DNA from: Xiamenia xianingshaonis
GTDB taxonomy: Bacteria; Actinomycetota; Coriobacteriia; Coriobacteriales; Eggerthellaceae
DNA: 64,000 bases
NCBI RefSeq assembly: GCF_017945865.1
Contig: NZ_CP072829.1
Location: 1,736,001-1,800,000, forward strand
Direction of reading: 5' to 3'
In this document: one piece after another, positions 55,662 through 64,000 of the stretch
Position numbering within the stretch: the stretch's first letter is position 1
Layout of the letters: every line of letters begins with the position of its first letter
Made by a program: the position numbers and the translations under genes
Notes under the pieces: model-generated
What the model was told of the DNA's origin: nothing
What the model saw: the letters and a program-made list of their open reading frames with translations, nothing else
The model's database searches: none

Positions 55662-55967
55662 GAACCGCGGCCGCCCCGGAACCGCAGCCGCGCCGGGGTT
55701 ACGGCCGCCCCAGCATACGACCCCGCTGAAACCGCGACCGCCCCGGAGTCACGGCCGCCCCGAAGTTACAGCCCCACCAGCGCTTCCACCGCGCCAGTGC
55801 TACCGCCGCCCCAGAGTTACTGCCACGCCAGTGCTACTGCTGCCCCGGAACCACGGCCACCCCAGCATACGATCCCGCTGGAACTACGGCCGCCCCGGAA
55901 GCAACAACCACCCCGAAGTCACGGCCGCCCCAATGTCACTGCCGGCGCCGCAGCTTCCACCGCCTTA
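55662..55967. repeat. 17-bp degenerate tandem array, 18 units
   Basis: 306 bp that tile exactly into eighteen 17-mers close to AGTTACGGCCGCCCCGG, for example AGTCACGGCCGCCCCGA at 55747 and AGTCACGGCCGCCCCAA at 55917. A word CAGCATACGA-CCCGCTG occurs twice, 152 bp apart, indicating higher-order duplication. The array ends exactly at the nhaA stop codon (55965-55967). The period is not a multiple of three, so it is not coding. Confidence 0.85.
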
Positions 55968-57845
55968 CTGCGACACGCCTTCGACGTCCTGCTCTTCCTT
56001 GCGCAGCGCTTCTTCTTCGGTCCGCCACACCAAGCGCTCGAAGGCGTCGTCTTCCTCGGTTCTCGTGACGGCCCGCCTCAGCGCTTCTTCGCCCTCGGTC
56101 TCGCGCAGCACTTCGGGCATCACGGAGAACGGCGAAGCGTCCTCGTCTTCGCGCAGCTCCTGCCGCACCTTCTCGACCAGGTCCTCGCGGCCTTCCTCGC
56201 GCAGCACGCGCTCGAGCTCCACCATCACCGCACGGCGCACGTCCCCCATCGACCCGCCGCCGAGCAAGCCCGTCGGCCCCAGGTCGACGGTGATGTGGAA
56301 CACGTTGCTGCGGCGCTTGGACGCCTCGATGCGCGCGAGCAGCTCGGGATCGTCGATGTCGCCCACGTTCACGTTGTTCAGCAGCTTGCGGCCTTCGCGC
56401 AGCGCCTCGCGGTCGGCGGTCTGCAGGTTTTCGTTGTCGGACGTGGCCACGTAATGCACGCCGCGCTTTTGGGCGCCCTTGGCCTGCATGAGCAAGAACA
56501 CGAACCCGACGACGCCTGCCAAAGCCGACGCCAGCAGAATGCCCAGCTTGGCCGTGGCGATGTGCATCTCGTCGGGAAACGCCAGGTTGGCCACGAAAAT
56601 GGCCATCGTGAAGCCGACGCCGCCCAGGATGGACGCGCCGAGCATGTGGCCCCAGTTGACGTTTTCGGGCAGGTTGGCCAGCTTCGTTTTAATGATGATG
56701 AAACTCATCAACATAATGCCGATCGGCTTGCCGAGCAACAGGCCCAAAAACACGCCGTAGAACACCGAGTCGGTGAAGACGAGCCCCATGTCCATGCCCG
56801 CGAAGCTGACGTCGGCGTTCGTGAGCGCGAACAGCGGCAAGACGCCGAAGTAGACCCAGGGGTACAGCGCGTGCTCGAGCCGCGTGGCCGGCGGGATGAC
56901 CTGGTTGGCAACGCGCGAGAGCGACTTGACCGTGTGGATGTACTCGCCCTGGGCGATGACCGGCGTCTCCGGCTTGAAGGTGCGCTTGGCCTCGCGCACC
57001 TTGTTGCGCGACCATTGCGTGAACGAATGCAGGTTCACGCGCGAGCCCGACGGGATGGTGAACGCCAGCAGCACGCCGGCGATGGTGGAATGCACGCCCG
57101 ACATGAACACGCAATACCACAGCACGACGCCGAGCAGCAGATACGGGTAGAGCGAGTAGACGTGCGCGCGGTTGATCAGCAGCAGCGCCACGACCACCAC
57201 GGCCGCCAGCCCCAGCCACAGAAACGAGGGGCTCTGGCCGTAGAAAACGGCGATGACCAGGATGGCGATGATGTCGTCGGCCACCGCGAGCGTGCTCAAG
57301 AACACGCGCACGCCGCCCGGCACGCGGTTGCCGAGCAGAGCCAGAATGCCCAGGGCGAACGCGATGTCGGTGGCCGTAGGAACGCCCCAGCCATGCGACG
57401 TGGCAGGGTTCGACGCGTTGAAGATGAGGTAGATGACGATGGGCGCCAGCACGCCGCCGACGGCCGCCATGATGGGCAGCAGCGCCTGGCGGATGTTCGT
57501 CAATTCGCCGACGGTCATCTCGTACTTCACTTCCAAGCCTACGAGCAGGAAAAACACCGCCATGAAGATGTCGTTGATGATGTGCGCAAGCGACATGTCC
57601 CGCTCGGCGTCACCGAAAGAGAAGCCCACTTCGGTGTGCCAAAAATGAATGAACGGCTCGTACAGGGGCGAATTCGCCACGATGAGCGCCACGATGGCGG
57701 CGGCCAGCATGATGGCGGCGGCCTTCGTGGACGAGTGCGTGAACTGCAGAAGCTTCGCGTACGCAGCCTGGTGCCCCTGCACTTCCGAGATGAAGATATG
57801 CTTTGCCTTGTCGCTTTTTGCTTCCGGACTCTTCGTTTCCGTCAT
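55965..57845 (-). CDS. nhaA: NhaA-type Na+/H+ antiporter with long C-terminal tail
   Basis: 626 residues from ATG 57843-57845 (MTETKSPEAKSD), with GAGGGTGG upstream. Residues ~20-454 form the NhaA antiporter: FFLLVGLEVKYEMTVGEL, WGVPTATDIAFALGILALLG with the paired transport aspartates (here TDIAFA and LAVADDIIAIL) and SGVHSTIAGVLLAF. The final ~172 residues are a highly charged, probably cytoplasmic tail of unknown fold (LERVLREEGREDLVEKVRQE). E. coli NhaA has 388 residues and lacks it. It controls pH and sodium. The first 86 residues of the open frame to 58103 are rejected. Confidence 0.93.
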   Translation of the reverse strand: MTETKSPEAKSDKAKHIFISEVQGHQAAYAKLLQFTHSSTKAAAIMLAAAIVALIVANSPLYEPFIHFWHTEVGFSFGDAERDMSLAHIINDIFMAVFFLLVGLEVKYEMTVGELTNIRQALLPIMAAVGGVLAPIVIYLIFNASNPATSHGWGVPTATDIAFALGILALLGNRVPGGVRVFLSTLAVADDIIAILVIAVFYGQSPSFLWLGLAAVVVVALLLINRAHVYSLYPYLLLGVVLWYCVFMSGVHSTIAGVLLAFTIPSGSRVNLHSFTQWSRNKVREAKRTFKPETPVIAQGEYIHTVKSLSRVANQVIPPATRLEHALYPWVYFGVLPLFALTNADVSFAGMDMGLVFTDSVFYGVFLGLLLGKPIGIMLMSFIIIKTKLANLPENVNWGHMLGASILGGVGFTMAIFVANLAFPDEMHIATAKLGILLASALAGVVGFVFLLMQAKGAQKRGVHYVATSDNENLQTADREALREGRKLLNNVNVGDIDDPELLARIEASKRRSNVFHITVDLGPTGLLGGGSMGDVRRAVMVELERVLREEGREDLVEKVRQELREDEDASPFSVMPEVLRETEGEEALRRAVTRTEEDDAFERLVWRTEEEALRKEEQDVEGVSQ

Positions 57846-58162
57846 AACCACCCTCACGTTCGACACGCCGCCCGACACGCACCTCGACACGTCGGCGCCG
57901 GCGTTCCTCTTCAAAACATAGCAATACAGTATGACCCATTCCAAAACGGATGAGAGGCTTGCGCGGGTCGATTTTTGATCGTTTTCACAACTGCCCTCAA
58001 ATACCAGCCGAATCGTTGACGATATGCGGTATTCTATGCGATGCCCTCTCAGAAATCTAAAACCTGCGAAGACGCCTTTTCGACCAACAGGAACGGACAT
58101 CAAGGGATTGGCAGATGCTGCACGAGGGCGTTTTATTCGTATCGAGACAAGAGGTGATCACT
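57846..58162. other. Divergent regulatory region nhaA/hpf
   Basis: 317 bp, AT-richer than its surroundings. TTGACG at 58016-58021 could be a -35 for hpf, but the matching -10 is weak (TGCGAT at 15-bp spacing). On the other strand TTGGAA-N18-TATGTT could serve nhaA. No gene is seen. Confidence 0.4.
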
Positions 58163-58741
58163 ATGAGCATTACCGTCACCGGACGCAGGATGCCCGTGAC
58201 CGATGCTTTGCGCGACTATGCCGAGGAAAAAATCGGCAACGCAATGAAAGTCATGGACATCGATCCGCTCGTGGCCGAAGTCGTGCTGTACGTAGAGAAG
58301 AATCCCGCCAATCCCCGCCCTGCCGTCTGCGAAGCGACGCTGTACACCAAGGGCCACATCGTGCGCGTGGAGGAAAGCGAAGAGGACATGTACGCGGCCA
58401 TCGACGTGGCGGCTGCGAAGGTCGTGCGCCAGCTGCGCAAGTACAAGACGAAGGTGCTTGACCGCAAGCAGCGCTCCGAAGGCGAGTCCATCCGCGTGAT
58501 CGAGCCGACGATGGGCAACGACCTGGACGTCCACAGCCTGATGGACGAGCTGTCCGGCGACGAGATCGTCCGCGTGAAGGAAATCGATTTCAAGCCGCTG
58601 ACCCAAGAAGAAGCCCTCGTGCAGATCGATCTTTTGGGGCATGACTTCTTCGCCTACACCGATCGCGACACGAACCTGGTCAACGTGCTCTACCGCCGCG
58701 ATGACGGCGGATATGGCCTGCTCAAACAAAAGGAGGAGTAA
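58163..58741 (+). CDS. hpf: Ribosome hibernation promoting factor (long form)
   Basis: 192 residues from ATG 58163; AAGAGGTGATCACT precedes it. The N-terminal ~100 residues are the HPF/RaiA beta-alpha fold (VTGRRMPVTDALRDYAEEKI). The C-terminal ~60 residues (VKEIDFKPLTQEEALVQIDLLGHDFFAY) are the dimerisation domain of long HPF, which makes 100S ribosomes. An acyl carrier gene follows 5 bp later in the same transcript, an uncommon pairing. Confidence 0.95.
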   Translation: MSITVTGRRMPVTDALRDYAEEKIGNAMKVMDIDPLVAEVVLYVEKNPANPRPAVCEATLYTKGHIVRVEESEEDMYAAIDVAAAKVVRQLRKYKTKVLDRKQRSEGESIRVIEPTMGNDLDVHSLMDELSGDEIVRVKEIDFKPLTQEEALVQIDLLGHDFFAYTDRDTNLVNVLYRRDDGGYGLLKQKEE

Positions 58742-58746
58742 CATCC

Positions 58747-58965
58747 ATGGCGACCATCGACACAATTAAAACTGTGCTGGAAGAGAACCTGGACATTGCG
58801 CCGGAAACCGTGAACGAAGCATCGACGTTCGATTCGCTGGGCATCGATTCGCTTGACATGGTCGAGCTGATCTGCGACCTGGAAGAAGCCTGCGACGTGG
58901 ACTTCGGCGAACCGGAAGGACTGGAAACGGTCGGAGACCTGGTGGAGTACATCGAGTCGCTGTAG
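58747..58965 (+). CDS. acpP: Acyl carrier protein
   Basis: 72 residues, all four-helix carrier fold, with the phosphopantetheine Ser in GIDSLDMVELICDLEE. AAAGGAGGAGTAACATCC precedes the ATG. No fatty-acid synthase genes are nearby; it is cotranscribed with hpf and followed by a terminator. It may be the main ACP or one dedicated to another pathway; the sequence alone does not decide. Confidence 0.93.
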   Translation: MATIDTIKTVLEENLDIAPETVNEASTFDSLGIDSLDMVELICDLEEACDVDFGEPEGLETVGDLVEYIESL

Positions 58966-58990
58966 CGGCTGGTCTTGCTTGGAGCGAAAG

Positions 58991-59017
58991 GCCTCGGCGA
59001 TATGCCGGGGCTTTTTT
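58991..59017 (+). terminator. Terminator of hpf-acpP
   Basis: GCCTCGGC (58991-58998), loop GATAT, GCCGGGGC (59004-59011), then TTTTTT. Confidence 0.85.
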
Positions 59018-59128
59018 GTGGGCGGGCAGCCGCGGTGCGGGACAATGCGGCCGAAGGGGGCAACAGCGCTCGACAAGGCAACCTGAGCGGCAGGCCAAAC
59101 GGACCGGGCGGGCAGCCGGCGGCGAGGC

Positions 59129-60517
59129 TCACGACCGCCCGACCAGAGCCTCCTTGACCGCCGACACGGCATACAGGCTGCCAAACGCGCAGATCACGTC
59201 GCTGTCTGCCGTCATCGCGCGGGCCTGTGCCGCCGCGTCGCCATAGCTTTCCGCCACCGCAACGCGCACGGCGGCGTTTTCGTCAAGCTGGCGCACGCAC
59301 GCGGCCAAGTCGTCGGCGGAAAGGGCGCGCGGGTTAGGCGGCGTCACCGCGACGACCGCCTTCGCCAGCGGAAGCACGGCCCGCACCATGGCCGGGCAGT
59401 CTTTGTCGGCCAGCACCCCCATGATGAAAACCACCGGCCGACCAGGGAAGACCGACCGCAGCGAATCCGCCAGCGCCTGAGCCCCCTGCTCGTTGTGCCC
59501 CCCGTCCACGATGCACACCGGCCCGGTCGAGCCTCCGGATGCTGCCAGCCCCGGGGACGCTGGCGCTCCGGCATCCCCGGACTCCGGCGGCGCCGGCGTT
59601 CCGGCCGCACCCCCTGACGGCAGCACCTCGAAGCGGCCTGGCCACCGCGCTTCGGCGATGCCCCGTCGCACCGCCTCATGCGGCAGGCGCCACCCCCGCT
59701 CGCGCAGCACCTGGACCGCCTCGAGCGCCACCATCGCGTTGTAAGGCTGGTACGATCCAAGCAGCGCCGTTTCGTAGCGCTCCCCTCGGTACGAAAACGG
59801 CCTGGTCGCTCCTGCGACCGGCAGCACATCCCCTTCTGAGAAGTTAGCCACGTATAACTCACACCCGGTCCTGCGTGCGGCCGCTTCCACGACCTCCATC
59901 GCCTCGGGTTCCTGCGGCCAGCTGACCACCGGAGATCCCGGCTTCACGATGCCCGCCTTCTCGCCCGCGACGGCCGCCAGCGTGTCTCCGAGCACGTCGG
60001 TGTGGTCGAGCCCGATCCGCGTGATGACCGCCGTCTCGGGCCGCTCGATCACGTTCGTCGAGTCCAGCCGTCCGCCCAGCCCCACCTCTGCAACCACAAG
60101 ATCGCATTGTTCCTGGTCAAAGTAGGTAAACGCCACGGCGGTCATCAGTTCGAACTCCGTCGGATGGTCGCCGGTCGCAGCCGCGACCGCTTCCGCCGCA
60201 TCGCGCACGGCCAGCGTCACGCGCCGCAGGTCATCCGGCGAAATCGGCACGCCGTTCAGCTGGATGCGCTCTTCGAACCGCTCGATGTAGGGGCTCGTGA
60301 ACATCCCGACGCGATGCCCGGCCGCTTGCAGCATGCTTGCCAGATACGCGCACGTCGACCCCTTCCCGTTCGTGCCCGCCACGTGGACGAACCGCAGCCG
60401 CCGCTCAGGATGCCCAAGTGCCTCCATCAGCGCGCGGATGCGTTCGAGCCCAAGCCGCGACGTGCGCCAGCGGGGCTCGTTCAAATAGGCGACGGCGTCA
60501 AAGGTTGTATCGTTCAT
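59129..60517 (-). CDS. folC: Folylpolyglutamate/dihydrofolate synthase
   Basis: 462 residues. Mur-ligase-type ATP loop HVAGTNGKGSTCAYL (about 45-59), then TSPYIERFEERIQLNG, EVGLGGRLDSTNVI, and LDHTDVLGDTLAAVAGEKAGI with the ligase Lys/His region. It adds glutamate to folate. An insert of Pro/Ala/Gly-rich sequence at about residues 305-330 (GGAAGTPAPPESGDAGAPAS) interrupts the C-terminal domain. The start codon lies within the 3' end of the glycosyltransferase gene, a 20-bp overlap. Confidence 0.95.
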   Translation of the reverse strand: MNDTTFDAVAYLNEPRWRTSRLGLERIRALMEALGHPERRLRFVHVAGTNGKGSTCAYLASMLQAAGHRVGMFTSPYIERFEERIQLNGVPISPDDLRRVTLAVRDAAEAVAAATGDHPTEFELMTAVAFTYFDQEQCDLVVAEVGLGGRLDSTNVIERPETAVITRIGLDHTDVLGDTLAAVAGEKAGIVKPGSPVVSWPQEPEAMEVVEAAARRTGCELYVANFSEGDVLPVAGATRPFSYRGERYETALLGSYQPYNAMVALEAVQVLRERGWRLPHEAVRRGIAEARWPGRFEVLPSGGAAGTPAPPESGDAGAPASPGLAASGGSTGPVCIVDGGHNEQGAQALADSLRSVFPGRPVVFIMGVLADKDCPAMVRAVLPLAKAVVAVTPPNPRALSADDLAACVRQLDENAAVRVAVAESYGDAAAQARAMTADSDVICAFGSLYAVSAVKEALVGRS

Positions 60518-61484
60518 ATGCCTCGATGACCTGCAATTCGTAGTCTTTCCGGTTGCCTTTCACGACCGTGTCCAAAATAAGCCCGCTCGCAAGCGACAGC
60601 AGCCCCGTGAACACGAGCGCCACGGCCAAAAGCGCCGACGGGAAACGGTCGACCTGGCCCGTCGCGTAGTATTCGCCAATGACCGGCACGCCCACGATCA
60701 GGCCAAACGCCACGAAAATGAACGCCAGCCAACTGAACAGGGCCATGGGCTTGTAGTCTTTGAACAGGCTCGCAATGGTGCCGAGCACCTTCAGCCCGTC
60801 GGAGAACGTCGACAGCTTCGACTCGCTGCCTTCGGGGCGGTCGCGATAGTCGATGGGCACCTCCACGATGCGCCAGCGCTTGTCGACGGCGTGGATCGAA
60901 AGCTCGGTCTCTATTTCGAAGCCGGGCGACAAGACGGGCATGGTTTTGGCGAACACCTTGTTGAAGGCGCGGTAGCCGGTCATGACGTCGTTGAACTCGA
61001 AGCCGTAGATGAGCCGGATGAGCACGCGGACGAGATTGTTACCGAAACCGTGAAAGGCCCGGTCGTTTTCGCTGGTGTAGGAGCCGTTCGACAGGCGGTC
61101 GCCCACCACCATGTCGGCCTGGTCGCTTACAAGCGGGGCGAGCAGGCTGGGCGCGGCCTCGGCGGGATAGGTGTCGTCGCCGTCGACCATGAGGTAGCAG
61201 TCGGCATCGATCTCGCGAACCATCGATCGGACGACGTTGCCCTTGCCGGGGCGGCACTCAAAGCGGACCTGCGCGCCGTGATCTCGGGCAATGGCGGCGG
61301 TGTCGTCGGTGGAGCGGTTGTCGTAAACGTAGATGGCCGCATCGGGCAGCACCCGGCGAAAGTCGTCGACTACCTTGCCGATGGTGAGGGCCTCGTTGTA
61401 GCAAGGGACGAGGACCGCGACGGAAGCCCGTGAGCAAGCCGCGCTTTCCGTCTGCAGCTCGGTCGTCTTCTCTGTTGCTTCCAT
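60498..61484 (-). CDS. GT2 glycosyltransferase, DPM1/GtrB-like
   Basis: 328 residues from ATG 61482-61484, with GGGGAG 4 nt upstream. The family 2 domain has VAVLVPCYNEALTIGKVV, the metal-binding MVDGDDTYPAEA and MTGYRAFNKVFAKTMP. Two C-terminal TM segments (LFSWLAFIFVAFGLIVGVPV and ALVFTGLLSLASGLIL) anchor it, as in dolichol/undecaprenyl-phosphate sugar synthases. It probably makes a lipid-linked sugar for surface glycans. It overlaps folC. Confidence 0.92.
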   Translation of the reverse strand: MEATEKTTELQTESAACSRASVAVLVPCYNEALTIGKVVDDFRRVLPDAAIYVYDNRSTDDTAAIARDHGAQVRFECRPGKGNVVRSMVREIDADCYLMVDGDDTYPAEAAPSLLAPLVSDQADMVVGDRLSNGSYTSENDRAFHGFGNNLVRVLIRLIYGFEFNDVMTGYRAFNKVFAKTMPVLSPGFEIETELSIHAVDKRWRIVEVPIDYRDRPEGSESKLSTFSDGLKVLGTIASLFKDYKPMALFSWLAFIFVAFGLIVGVPVIGEYYATGQVDRFPSALLAVALVFTGLLSLASGLILDTVVKGNRKDYELQVIEAYERYNL

Positions 61485-61804
61485 ACGCTCCCCAATCAAC
61501 TTCCCCAATCAACACAAACGGCTATTATAGCGAAGGGAAGCGAAATCGCCGGCTCCTTCTTCGACAAGGGACGAAGAATCGCCCCCTCCACGAAGGAAAA
61601 GAGGCCGCGCGCTCAACCTTGCCCGCGTTTGAAAGCGACTTTCCGTCGGCACGGGCGCCGCCGCCCGGCAGACACCCCTTTCTGACCAGCGCGTTTCCTC
61701 CATTTCCCCTAAACTCGCCTTTTGGGGGATGTTGCTCGGCGCACCTCTGCGGTAGATTTTTCTCATGCCACGCGGGGCTGTCCGCCAAAAAGATTGGAGC
61801 AACC
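61485..61804. other. Divergent regulatory region
   Basis: 320 bp between the glycosyltransferase and the XRE gene. It contains the -10 box at 61524-61529 and a possible TTGCTC-N15-TAGATT promoter (61732-61758) for the XRE gene. No gene is seen. Confidence 0.4.
61524..61529 (-). promoter_or_regulatory. -10 box of the glycosyltransferase-folC operon
   Basis: TATAAT on the minus strand, 40 bp before the ATG. The -35 region is GC-rich and weak. Confidence 0.5.
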
Positions 61805-62272
61805 ATGAACCAAGCCGCCATCGGCGCGTTTATCGCCGCGAAGCGCCACGAGCGCAACCTCACGCAAGAGCAGCTCGCTGAAAAGTTAGGCGTGTCGAAC
61901 AAAACCATCTCGAAATGGGAGAACGGCAGATGCATGCCCGACTACAGCGTCGTGCAGCCGCTGTGCCTCGAGCTGGGCATCACGATCGCCGAGCTGATGG
62001 ACGGCGAAGAAAAGGAGCACGGCAACATCCGCGTGTTCGACGAACAGCAGGCGCTTGACCTGCTCGAACGAATCCAGCGACTGGAACAGCAACGGCAGCT
62101 GTTGTACGGGCTGATGCTGGTCGTGGCCGGAATCGCAATGATGGCCTTGACGGGGCTGCCGCACGAAAGCAGTCCCATCAACGACTTCCTGTCGGGCGTC
62201 ACGACGGGGGTCGCAAGCGCGGCGACCATCGTGGGGGTGTACGCAGTCGCACGCACGTTCCACAAGCAGTAG
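61805..62272 (+). CDS. Membrane-anchored XRE-family regulator
   Basis: 155 residues from ATG 61805; TTGGAG is 5 nt upstream. The N-terminal helix-turn-helix (KRHERNLTQEQLAEKLGVSNKTISKWENG) is a classical XRE/HTH_3 domain. A short linker and two hydrophobic segments follow (LYGLMLVVAGIAMMALTG; VASAATIVGVYAVAR), so the regulator is tethered to the membrane. The target is unknown; the divergent glycosyltransferase operon is a candidate. Confidence 0.88.
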   Translation: MNQAAIGAFIAAKRHERNLTQEQLAEKLGVSNKTISKWENGRCMPDYSVVQPLCLELGITIAELMDGEEKEHGNIRVFDEQQALDLLERIQRLEQQRQLLYGLMLVVAGIAMMALTGLPHESSPINDFLSGVTTGVASAATIVGVYAVARTFHKQ

Positions 62273-62366
62273 CGGAAGAAGGGCGGAGCCTGCGGCGCAG
62301 AAGCGCGAGGAACAGGCCTTACGGCCACATGAAGGCGATAGGGCCGAATTCCAAAGCCTCGCAGCA

Positions 62367-62471
62367 GGCGGTTCGGGCGGCGGGGCGGAGCCGAGGTCAA
62401 GCCAAAGGAGGCTTGAGACCTTGGCTCAAGCCGACGACGCATCGAGGCGCAGCCCCGCCGCCCGAGCCGCC
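62367..62471. repeat. Structured intergenic repeat, copy 3
   Basis: 105 bp, the same length as copy 2. The outer arms (62367-62386 and 62452-62471) pair over 20 bp with a single G-T. The inner hairpin GGCTTGAG/CTCAAGCC encloses the loop ACCTTGG. The invariant segments GGAGCCGAGGTCAAGCCAA and CGACGACGCATCGAGGCG match copy 2 while both stems differ. Confidence 0.78.
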
Positions 62472-62500
62472 GTCCCAAGGCCCCGCAACAACCCGCAATT

Positions 62501-62733
62501 CCGCCCGCAACGGGGCTTCTGCCTGCGACGGACTTCTGCTTGCGCCGACTTCCACCCCCATCGGACTTCCGCTTGCGCCAGCTGCTGCGCTCCCTCACGA
62601 AAAAGGACCCGGCGCCACTGCCGAGTCCTTTTTTTCGTACTTAGTTCGATTATGCAACCGAATCAGGCTTCCGCCCATAACGAGCTTCCACCGCAACGGG
62701 GCTTCCACCCGCGCAAGCTTCCACCCGCACCCG
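62501..62733. repeat. Degenerate 16-17-bp repeats after pntB
   Basis: CTT-containing units near CGCAACGGGGCTTCYRC recur with spacing 17, 16, 17 (CTT at 62516, 62533, 62549, 62566). After the terminator they recur with spacing 17, 17, 16 (62668, 62685, 62702, 62718). The series runs up to the pntB stop codon, like the 17-bp array at the nhaA stop. Confidence 0.6.
62600..62635. terminator. Bidirectional terminator between XRE gene and pntB
   Basis: AAAAAGGAC (62600-62608) pairs with GTCCTTTTT (from 62625), and T runs lie on both strands. The loop is GC-rich. Confidence 0.8.
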
Positions 62734-64000
62734 CTACTGCAGCGCGGCGTTAATGGCTTCCACCGACTCCTTCGCGTCACCGAGCAGCATGTCGGTGTTG
62801 TCGTTGAAGAACAGCGGGTTCTGCACGCCGGCATAGCCTGCGCCCATCGAACGCTTCGACACGACGACCTTCTCGGCCTCCCACACGTGCATGACCGGCA
62901 TGCCGGCGATGGGCGAGTCGGGCTCGGTCAGCGCGGCGGGGTTCACGGTGTCGTTCGCGCCGATGACCAGCACCACGTCAACGCTGTCGAAGTCGTCGTC
63001 GATTTCGTCCATTTCAAATACGTTGTCGTACGGCACCTTCGCCTCGGCCAGAAGCACGTTCATGTGGCCCGGCATGCGGCCCGCGACCGGGTGGATGCCG
63101 AACTTGACGTCCTTGCCCTTCGCGATGAGCTTGCGAGCCAGCTCAGCCACGGGGAACTGCGCTTGCGCGACCGCCATGCCGTAGCCCGGCGCAATGACCA
63201 CCGAGTCGGCCGCCTCGAGCATTTCGGCCACCTCTTCGGGGCTGGTGGTGGTGTAGTCGCCATAATCCTTGGCCTCGCCGCCACCGCTCTTCGGGGTCGC
63301 GCCGTCGCCGAATCCGCCCAGGATGACCGACGCGAACGAGCGGTTCATGCCCTGGCACATGATGTAGGACAGATACGCGCCCGACGAGCCCACAAGCGCG
63401 CCCGTGATGATGAGCAGGTCGTTGCCGAGCGTGAAGCCGGCCATGGCCGCCGCCCAGCCCGAAAGCGAGTTGAGCATCGACACCACGACGGGCATGTCGC
63501 CGCCGCCGATGGCGAGCACCAGATGAGCACCGAGCAGCAGCGCCAGAATGGTCAGCAGCACCAGCGGGAACAGGCCCGCGACGACGCCGCGCGTAAAGAT
63601 GAGCCACAAGATCAACAAAAGCGACGCAATGACGATGCCCAGATTGATGGCGTTGCGGCCAGGCAGCGTCAGCGGCTTGCCCGACATTTTGCCGGCAAGC
63701 TTCAGGTAGGCCACGATAGAGCCGGTCAGAGTCACGGCGCCGATGAACACGGCCAGTCCGACCTCGCCCATGTGGAAGGCGTTTTCGGGAGTGTCGGCGC
63801 CAGGCGTGGTCAAAAACGACGTGAAGCCGACGATGACCGCCGCCGCACCCACGAACGAATGCAGCATGGCCACAAGCTCGGGCATGGCGGTCATCTGCAC
63901 GTGCTTGGCCTTGTAAATGCCGATGCCCGCGCCGATGGCAAGCGCCACCAGCATGAGCAGGACCGCGATGGCACCGCCCACCTCGGCCGTGAACGACACG
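62734..64000 (-). CDS. pntB: NAD(P) transhydrogenase beta subunit, 5' end cut by window
   Basis: At least 421 residues; the beginning lies beyond the window, as PntB usually has about 460. The N-terminal half has seven or more TM segments (for example [20 protein letters not shown]). The C-terminal NADP(H) domain shows [54 protein letters not shown] and [13 protein letters not shown]. It transfers hydride between NADH and NADP+ driven by the proton gradient. pntA is expected upstream. Confidence 0.96.
   Translation of the reverse strand, partial: VSFTAEVGGAIAVLLMLVALAIGAGIGIYKAKHVQMTAMPELVAMLHSFVGAAAVIVGFTSFLTTPGADTPENAFHMGEVGLAVFIGAVTLTGSIVAYLKLAGKMSGKPLTLPGRNAINLGIVIASLLLILWLIFTRGVVAGLFPLVLLTILALLLGAHLVLAIGGGDMPVVVSMLNSLSGWAAAMAGFTLGNDLLIITGALVGSSGAYLSYIMCQGMNRSFASVILGGFGDGATPKSGGGEAKDYGDYTTTSPEEVAEMLEAADSVVIAPGYGMAVAQAQFPVAELARKLIAKGKDVKFGIHPVAGRMPGHMNVLLAEAKVPYDNVFEMDEIDDDFDSVDVVLVIGANDTVNPAALTEPDSPIAGMPVMHVWEAEKVVVSKRSMGAGYAGVQNPLFFNDNTDMLLGDAKESVEAINAALQ

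Noticed and set aside
55662-55967. CRISPR array
   Set aside because: Units are contiguous 17-mers without unique spacers, and no cas genes are in the window.
55797-57953. 718-codon plus-strand frame
   Set aside because: Antisense to nhaA and starts inside the 17-bp array; His/Arg/Asp-rich low complexity.

Overview
The window is a chromosomal segment of a high-GC actinobacterium, most likely class Coriobacteriia (Eggerthellaceae-like). This is inferred from the dense high-GC coding, short AGGAG-type ribosome binding sites, a large single-chain PurL, a FolP-FolK fusion, a transcriptional T-box, and secreted proteins ending in Trp/Tyr-rich cell-wall-binding repeats. I cannot name the species. 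No rRNA, tRNA, CRISPR array, prophage or complete insertion sequence was recognised.

Layout. 0-4.7 kb: an iron-sulfur protein, a UvrD-like helicase and an atypical ORF6N/PLD-like gene. 4.8-14.8 kb: a tandem duplication of a ~4.9 kb unit. Each unit holds one giant secreted surface-protein gene with long GC-rich flanks. Both genes carry a poly-G tract inside the signal-peptide coding region: 10 G keeps one gene in frame, 9 G puts the other out of frame, which looks like a phase-variable pair. 14.9-17.6 kb: a AAA ATPase and a DUF2974 alpha/beta-hydrolase, divergent across nine perfect-length 9-bp tandem repeats. 17.6-25.6 kb: purL, a membrane protein, and a response regulator-histidine kinase-purC run. 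25.7-32.4 kb: a Tat-type exported protein, bioY, a MATE pump, a CmpB-like membrane protein and birA. 32.6-42 kb: the housekeeping run folP-folK, ftsH, hpt, maf, tilS and an RlmD/TrmA-type rRNA methylase. A 1-kb cassette carrying a Fic-domain gene sits between tilS and the methylase, flanked by 33-bp direct repeats. 42-49.6 kb: a DDAH-like hydrolase, a small holin-like membrane protein, an ABC-F ATPase, a flavin reductase, and an apparent tryptophan ECF transporter operon behind a Trp-type T-box riboswitch. 50-61.5 kb: an MFS pump, pth, prs, glmU, nhaA, hpf, acpP, folC and a GT2 glycosyltransferase. 61.8-64 kb: a membrane-anchored XRE regulator and pntB, which is cut by the window end.

The gene content is mostly core metabolism: purine salvage and synthesis, PRPP, folate, cell-wall UDP-GlcNAc, tRNA/rRNA modification and membrane proteolysis, with transport genes for biotin and tryptophan. 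The unusual content is in the repeats. There are two G-tract-switched surface genes; a 105-bp intergenic element found three times, two copies of which show covarying stems; a ~252-bp MITE-like element found twice; a 17-bp degenerate array of 18 exactly tiled units after nhaA and a similar one after pntB; and a recurring GCTGAC-loop-GTCAGC hairpin at gene ends, one copy of which marks the Fic cassette junction.
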